Source: a virus | Direction: 5' to 3' (one strand) | Virus record (IMG/VR): IMGVR_UViG_3300006921_000028 | Coordinates: 1 to 44,011 of that record | DNA: 44,011 nucleotides | Shown: positions 40,195-44,011 of the stretch, piece after piece | Layout of the letters: each line of letters begins with the position of its first letter | Position numbering within the stretch: position 1 is the stretch's first letter | The notes under the pieces: model-generated | What the model saw: the letters and a program-made list of their open reading frames with translations, nothing else | Database searches by the model: none | What the model was told of the DNA's origin: nothing | Program-made: the position numbers and the translations under genes

Positions 40195-40692
40195 TTAGTT
40201 AGCAATATCAACCAATGCACCGTTACCTGACGCTGTTGAGTCGTTCAAGCAATCAGTTGTACCCAAGAGGGCCCAACCAGTAGTACCTGTCCACATCAAC
40301 ATTGCAGAATCACCAGCGGTAACAAAGTCAATGTCAGCAAAACCAAGTGCGTCTGTGACTGCGAGGATGGAGTTACCACCGTCAACGTCATGAACGATCA
40401 CTTTAAGTTGTCCAATAACTGTACCGTCAGCAAGAGTTGTAGCAGTGTTAGTACCACTAGAACCAAGCAAAGTTAGTGCGTGTGTGATAGACAGAGCAGC
40501 TTGCTGTCCGTCATTAATGTTTTCCACAGAGTTTGAAAACCCTATGAAAGAAGGAAGGTTGTTGATGAAGTTAGTCACCGAAACCTTTTTATTAATTGGC
40601 GTTCCAGTAGGATCATCAATTACATGTAGCAAATCAGCACCTGCAACACCTGTTGATAGATCGGTCAACGCCGTGATTTTCTTATCAGCCAT
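40195..40692 (-). CDS. Minor virion or fibre-related protein
   Basis: 165 residues. The N-terminus [20 protein letters not shown] then [20 protein letters not shown] is a module seen at the start of phage fibre and capsid-linked proteins. The rest is a beta-rich Gly/Thr/Ala domain ([21 protein letters not shown]). AGGAG precedes ATG. Probably a surface or decoration protein. Confidence 0.65.
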   Translation of the reverse strand: MADKKITALTDLSTGVAGADLLHVIDDPTGTPINKKVSVTNFINNLPSFIGFSNSVENINDGQQAALSITHALTLLGSSGTNTATTLADGTVIGQLKVIVHDVDGGNSILAVTDALGFADIDFVTAGDSAMLMWTGTTGWALLGTTDCLNDSTASGNGALVDIAN

Positions 40693-40745
40693 TATAGCAT
40701 CTCCTTATATTAACCCACGAAATTGTGGGAATTTTACTGTAGATA

Positions 40746-40970
40746 TTAATCCATTTCTGGACTATTCTCTACATCACTAGCCATCTCTGACTCGTCATTA
40801 TCTAACTCTTTTAAAAAGATATCGCATTGTTGTAATGCACCCGAAAGTCCATTCAACAACGCAGTATCTTCTGCTTTTTTCTTCTCATATTCTTCTAATA
40901 ATAATCTAATTCTTTTCATGTCTTCGGAAAGAACTTCTTTCCTTTTTTCAAGAATATCTCTAGTAATCAC
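40746..40970 (-). CDS. Small coiled-coil protein with acidic tail
   Basis: 74 residues, coiled coil (RDILEKRKEVLSEDMKRIRL) and an acidic end (ENSPEMD). A late promoter lies 33 bases upstream. No domain recognised; a role in virion assembly is inferred from position. Confidence 0.65.
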   Translation of the reverse strand: MITRDILEKRKEVLSEDMKRIRLLLEEYEKKKAEDTALLNGLSGALQQCDIFLKELDNDESEMASDVENSPEMD

Positions 40971-41002
40971 TTTTACTTCACCTTATTCATATGTTATAAA
41001 TT

Positions 41003-41010
41003 TATTTATA
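41003..41010 (-). promoter_or_regulatory. T4-type late promoter
   Basis: TATAAATA on the minus strand in the gap between the paralogous virion gene at 41028 and the coiled-coil gene at 40970. Confidence 0.6.
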
Positions 41011-41027
41011 ACGATTATATTAAGCAG

Positions 41028-41642
41028 TTACGCAATCACAATAGATTCGTAACCGATTGCTGTTTTCCTCGCTGAAGTAAACTTCTTTGAGTCTGTTTCT
41101 ATAGCCGTTCCAGATATTGCATCCACTAAATCTGGATCACCCATTGTTCTATTATTAGTAATATTATATGTAGTTGCTTGAGCACTTGTTGCAGTAAATC
41201 TCAATATATTACCTTCTAGTTCATCCGCTAATGCTACACCATTCATATGTGTTAGTGTTGCAGTTACATTTGACCCTGCTGACGCAGTAAGTAATATAGT
41301 TGCAGCTGACCCTGCATTGTACTTCAGAGCTTCATCATAGGCAATTTCAAATACAATATTATTTGAAGTACCATGATCAGCATTGGTAACAATAGTATAT
41401 TTTGTCATTGTTGGATGATGCAATCCAGTTGATGCAGTTGCACCAGCAAGTCCGCCAATTGCAACAAGTACTTCTGGCTGTGCGTCTGCGTTATCATTAC
41501 CAGTTGCTGGGCCCCGCGTTACCCATCCTGCTTGTGTTGCAAAAGCCTCAGTTTTACGATAAGGACTATTCTTATCAGTTGATAAAAATTTAGGCTTATT
41601 TGTAGTAGCATCAGGCGTAGAACTTGTTCCCCACAATGACAT
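41028..41642 (-). CDS. Virion protein, paralogue 1
   Basis: 204 residues. It shares with the next upstream gene the start M-x-LWG followed by a KPKFL/PKYL stretch, then GWV..., a TGNDN/SGNDN and PEVLVAIG motif, and a Gly/Ala/Thr-rich beta body. The pair looks duplicated and diverged. Ala/Thr-rich beta sandwiches of this kind are common as marine-phage decoration or head-fibre proteins; the exact role is not shown. GGAG precedes ATG. Confidence 0.6.
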   Translation of the reverse strand: MSLWGTSSTPDATTNKPKFLSTDKNSPYRKTEAFATQAGWVTRGPATGNDNADAQPEVLVAIGGLAGATASTGLHHPTMTKYTIVTNADHGTSNNIVFEIAYDEALKYNAGSAATILLTASAGSNVTATLTHMNGVALADELEGNILRFTATSAQATTYNITNNRTMGDPDLVDAISGTAIETDSKKFTSARKTAIGYESIVIA

Positions 41643-41656
41643 TTTATTTCTCCATG

Positions 41657-42355
41657 TTATGCAGTTACTGTAACAGTACCAGCAGCAGAACCTATTCCTG
41701 AGACACTTGTTATAACAGCAGCAGTGTTCAATTCTTGGTTCAAGTAATCGCCCATTGTTTCTTCTTGCAAGAACTCTGCATCATTATCAGCAGAATCAGT
41801 TGTACCACTTTCAAGCAGAACGTGTTCTGTAGAAATGGAAGAGATAAGACCACTATTCAAGGCCATTGCATTAGTACCAACACTTAACACATCGTTTGCG
41901 TTGGTAGCACTATTAGCGGCTGCAATAGCAAGTTCAAATACAAGTTCGTGTGTACCAGTACCGCTTGCATATGCCAAGTCATGTGGCCCACGACCAGAAC
42001 CCGAACCAGCATTACTGTTGGTAATACGAACATAAGGTATTCCACCAGTAGTATTAACTTCAACTGCTTCATTAAACCTTACTGTAACACCTAGAGTAAA
42101 TCCATCCGACTTATCAGCAGTGGTACTATTCCAATCAATAGTAACAATATCTGCTGTATTCAGTTTTGCTGATTCACTTAAATCACCAATTGCGACCAAA
42201 ACCTCTGGATCAGCAGCAGTGTTATCATTACCACTCTCAGTGGCTCCTGCTTCCATAACCCAACCGTGGGTATTTGCGAACACCTTTAGTTTTTCGGCAT
42301 CGGTCAAATACTTTGGCTGTGATTCGTCAGCATCTGTAGCTCCCCATAAACCCAT
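41657..42355 (-). CDS. Virion protein, paralogue 2
   Basis: 232 residues. Shares MGLWG, QPKYL, GWVM, SGNDNTAADPEVLVAIGDL with the downstream paralogue, and then an Ig-like beta body (FTLGVTVRFNEAVEVNTTGG). Asp/Thr-rich, no Cys. AAAGGAG precedes ATG 42355. Probably a capsid surface or tail decoration protein. Confidence 0.6.
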   Translation of the reverse strand: MGLWGATDADESQPKYLTDAEKLKVFANTHGWVMEAGATESGNDNTAADPEVLVAIGDLSESAKLNTADIVTIDWNSTTADKSDGFTLGVTVRFNEAVEVNTTGGIPYVRITNSNAGSGSGRGPHDLAYASGTGTHELVFELAIAAANSATNANDVLSVGTNAMALNSGLISSISTEHVLLESGTTDSADNDAEFLQEETMGDYLNQELNTAAVITSVSGIGSAAGTVTVTA

Positions 42356-42401
42356 CGTTTTTCTCCTTTATTCTTTAAGAATATGTTTTCTTCTATTTAT
42401 C

Positions 42402-42920
42402 TTATTTGAAACCTAGACGCTTCAATTCTCCAATAGTTTTACTTACACTTATATGATGTACTCCTATTCCACCTTTTGCTTCCCATTCTATAATGTTTTT
42501 CTTATAATCATCAATTAATATATTTGGTTTTCCATCAGTAGTTGCAAATTTTTGTTTTTCTGCTCTATTAACTAGATTTGTATCACCACGTTTTATTTTG
42601 GTGTTTTTACTCAACCATTTTAATTTGCCTGGCCTTGAATTAACATCTCTTTTACTAGATGCAGATAAGATTTTTGGATTATATCTAGCAATAAATTGAT
42701 ACAACTTTTTTGCATCTTTCATCCATTCTAGATTTGCCCAAAAATTCTTAGTGTTTATAATCTTTTTCCATCTATCCTCTTTATCTGCTTGTGCAAAAGG
42801 CATTCCTATAGCTTTTTCTGCACCGCCAATAAAGTCGCATAAAACTTGATCCATATCACAATATATAGTTGGCAAATCCTCTTTTGAAGGTTTTATCAGT
42901 TCCGTTAAATTTTTCATCAA
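42402..42920 (-). CDS. HAD-family 5'(3')-deoxyribonucleotidase-like protein
   Basis: 172 residues. Asp22/Asp24 in IYCDMDQVLCDF form HAD motif I; SASSKRD is motif II-like, and ILIDDYKKNIIEWEAKGG is motif IV. Position of the cap and size match phage and bacterial 5'(3')-nucleotidases (NT5C-like), which dephosphorylate dNMPs. In this genome it could recycle nucleotides alongside RNR and ThyX. It is embedded among virion genes. The start ATG-ATG is ambiguous by one codon. Confidence 0.78.
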   Translation of the reverse strand: MMKNLTELIKPSKEDLPTIYCDMDQVLCDFIGGAEKAIGMPFAQADKEDRWKKIINTKNFWANLEWMKDAKKLYQFIARYNPKILSASSKRDVNSRPGKLKWLSKNTKIKRGDTNLVNRAEKQKFATTDGKPNILIDDYKKNIIEWEAKGGIGVHHISVSKTIGELKRLGFK

Positions 42921-42923
42921 ACA

Positions 42924-43547
42924 TTATGCTTTTATTTTAGGATTCACATCTATTGCTGCTGGTTTCTTACCTGTTAAGGTCTTTCCACCTTTAGTAATAA
43001 CTGGTTTTTCCTTTTCCTCTTCTTCTTTCTTAAAAGGATTTTTGCCTTCTTCCATACCCCAAACTTGTGCAAGAGCAGATTTCATATCTTGTATTTTAAA
43101 CTCTTTTGCTTTATCAATTTGAGCTTGAATAGTTTCTTCTTTTGCTATTGCTTTAGAAACTGCTTTACGTCTTTTTGCAAGATACTTATCAGAAGAATCA
43201 ACATCTCCATCATTGTCAATATCTTTATCTTTTCTATCATCAAAGTCTTTTTTCAAAGCCTTTTTATTTACAGGGTCAAGTTTTGCTTCATTCTGTCTTT
43301 TAAGAACAGCTTTAACTTGTGGGTGGTCAGATAAACCCTTTTTGATCTTATCAATTGCCTTAGTAGCACCTGTCATGTTTCCACCAGCATATCTCTTATC
43401 TGATGCAACACCGATTGCCATTTTAATTTCTTTAGGACTAAACTTTGCTTCTTCAAGTTCGTCTGATTTCTTAGCAGCTTCCTGCCAGATTCCTAGAACT
43501 GAGGACTCAAGGCTGTTTTCCTTAGTCTTCAAATATTTTTTACCCAT
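42924..43547 (-). CDS. Virion-block protein with an EF-hand-like loop
   Basis: 207 residues, Lys/Glu-rich. KDFDDRKDKDIDNDGDVDSS contains a DxDxDG calcium-loop pattern (dockerin/EF-hand type) typical of some marine phage structural proteins. N-terminal half helical, C-terminal tail low-complexity (EEEEKEKPVITKGGK). AAGGAG precedes ATG 43547. The role is not established; scaffold or neck protein are options. Confidence 0.65.
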   Translation of the reverse strand: MGKKYLKTKENSLESSVLGIWQEAAKKSDELEEAKFSPKEIKMAIGVASDKRYAGGNMTGATKAIDKIKKGLSDHPQVKAVLKRQNEAKLDPVNKKALKKDFDDRKDKDIDNDGDVDSSDKYLAKRRKAVSKAIAKEETIQAQIDKAKEFKIQDMKSALAQVWGMEEGKNPFKKEEEEKEKPVITKGGKTLTGKKPAAIDVNPKIKA

Positions 43548-44011
43548 TTCTAATCTCCTTGAGTTTCCTCTCTATTCTTCCTAACTTGGAAGTATCTTCT
43601 TCTTTTAAACCTTTTAATAAATCTCTATAAGATTTTGAACCTTTATCTTGTAGTTTTGCTTTATCTACTGGTTTCATCTTTTCAAATTTTTTGATGAACG
43701 CCATTGCGATTGCAGGTTTTACTTTAACTTTCTTTTTGTCTTTAAATTCTACTTCGTATTTACCACCAAGGTTAGTTGCTTTTCGTAGTTGCATTATAAT
43801 ATTTTTATCTGCAGCCTTACGATCATCAGCAGTTGCTTTATAATCATCAACATCAGCAGAGTCTTTTCCTCTTTTGCCCATGTCTCTCATAGCATCTCTG
43901 CGAGCGCTTGGTCTTGCTTCATCAATTTCTTTTTCTTGGCCAGGCGTCACATCTCTAGTATGTTTTGCGTATTCGTCTGTACCATACTCGTATGATTCTT
44001 CAACTTCTTCT
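43540..44011 (-). CDS. Lys-rich virion-block protein, 5'-truncated by window edge
   Basis: The frame is open through the window edge (EEVEESYEYGTDEYAKHTRD just inside it), so the true start lies beyond 44011. Basic C-terminal half (KKKVKVKPAIAMAFIKKFEK). It overlaps the next gene by eight bases. Probably an assembly or structural protein by position; not recognised. Confidence 0.6.
   Translation of the reverse strand, partial: EEVEESYEYGTDEYAKHTRDVTPGQEKEIDEARPSARRDAMRDMGKRGKDSADVDDYKATADDRKAADKNIIMQLRKATNLGGKYEVEFKDKKKVKVKPAIAMAFIKKFEKMKPVDKAKLQDKGSKSYRDLLKGLKEEDTSKLGRIERKLKEIRNG

Noticed and set aside
1-44011. CRISPR arrays, insertion sequences, integrase or attachment sites
   Set aside because: No regularly spaced identical short repeats, no transposase or integrase frames and no inverted-repeat-flanked element were seen; consistent with a strictly lytic phage.

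Overview
The window is an AT-rich, almost entirely minus-strand stretch of a T4-like (Straboviridae-related) marine tailed-phage genome. The evidence is the T4 replication and transcription core: gp32 ssDNA-binding protein, gp59 helicase loader, gp33-like late co-activator, RNase H, gp61 primase, NrdA/NrdB, PhoH-like ATPase and T4-type lysozyme. T4 late promoters (TATAAATA) and a large block of virion and tail-fibre genes support the same conclusion. ThyX, phage bS21, FmdB-like protein, Grx-NrdB fusion and many small conserved proteins fit myoviruses of streamlined marine proteobacteria (SAR11/OM43-type hosts). A permuted two-piece tmRNA fits an alpha- or betaproteobacterial host. The host assignment is inference.

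Layout. 1-1552: a plus-strand Gly-rich structural protein, possibly cut by the window edge, ending against a terminator for the opposing gp32 gene. 1603-6190: gp32 behind a consensus sigma70 promoter, a 2OG-Fe(II) oxygenase-like protein, a possible glycosyltransferase, ThyX, a membrane protein, tRNA-Thr(UGU), gp59 and gp33. 6210-6760: a permuted tmRNA whose two halves flank a 41-codon membrane-protein gene. 6762-15273: nuclease, two lytic enzymes, PhoH, a structured non-coding stretch, RNase H, bS21 and many small genes, with several TTGACA-N17-TATNNT promoters. 15364-21559: a cassette foreign to known T4 cores, made of two small membrane proteins, CsgF, CsgG, a curlin-like protein, a FecR-domain protein, a second curlin-like protein and a CHASE2-adenylate cyclase, headed by two tandem T4 late promoters. 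21612-27477: methyltransferases, a nuclease, zinc ribbon, NrdB/NrdA and primase. 27512-30065: small membrane proteins and an overlapping Rz/Rz1-like spanin pair behind a late promoter. 30066-44011: a 2,623-residue repetitive tail fibre and virion proteins, with a HAD nucleotidase and a last gene running off the window.

How it works together. The early/middle genes supply replication proteins, dNTPs (RNR with built-in glutaredoxin, ThyX, HAD nucleotidase) and translation parts (tRNA, tmRNA, bS21). The late genes build the virion and lyse the cell. The curli-like cassette looks like a late-expressed outer-membrane secretion pore with its own fibre-like substrates, a periplasmic FecR protein and a membrane cAMP-producing sensor. 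This is the most unusual system in the window. Its purpose (lysis aid, aggregation of cells or virions, surface remodelling or superinfection exclusion) cannot be read from sequence.

Limits: no similarity search or folding program was run. Family names come from motifs and remembered family sequences, and RNA boundaries are approximate.
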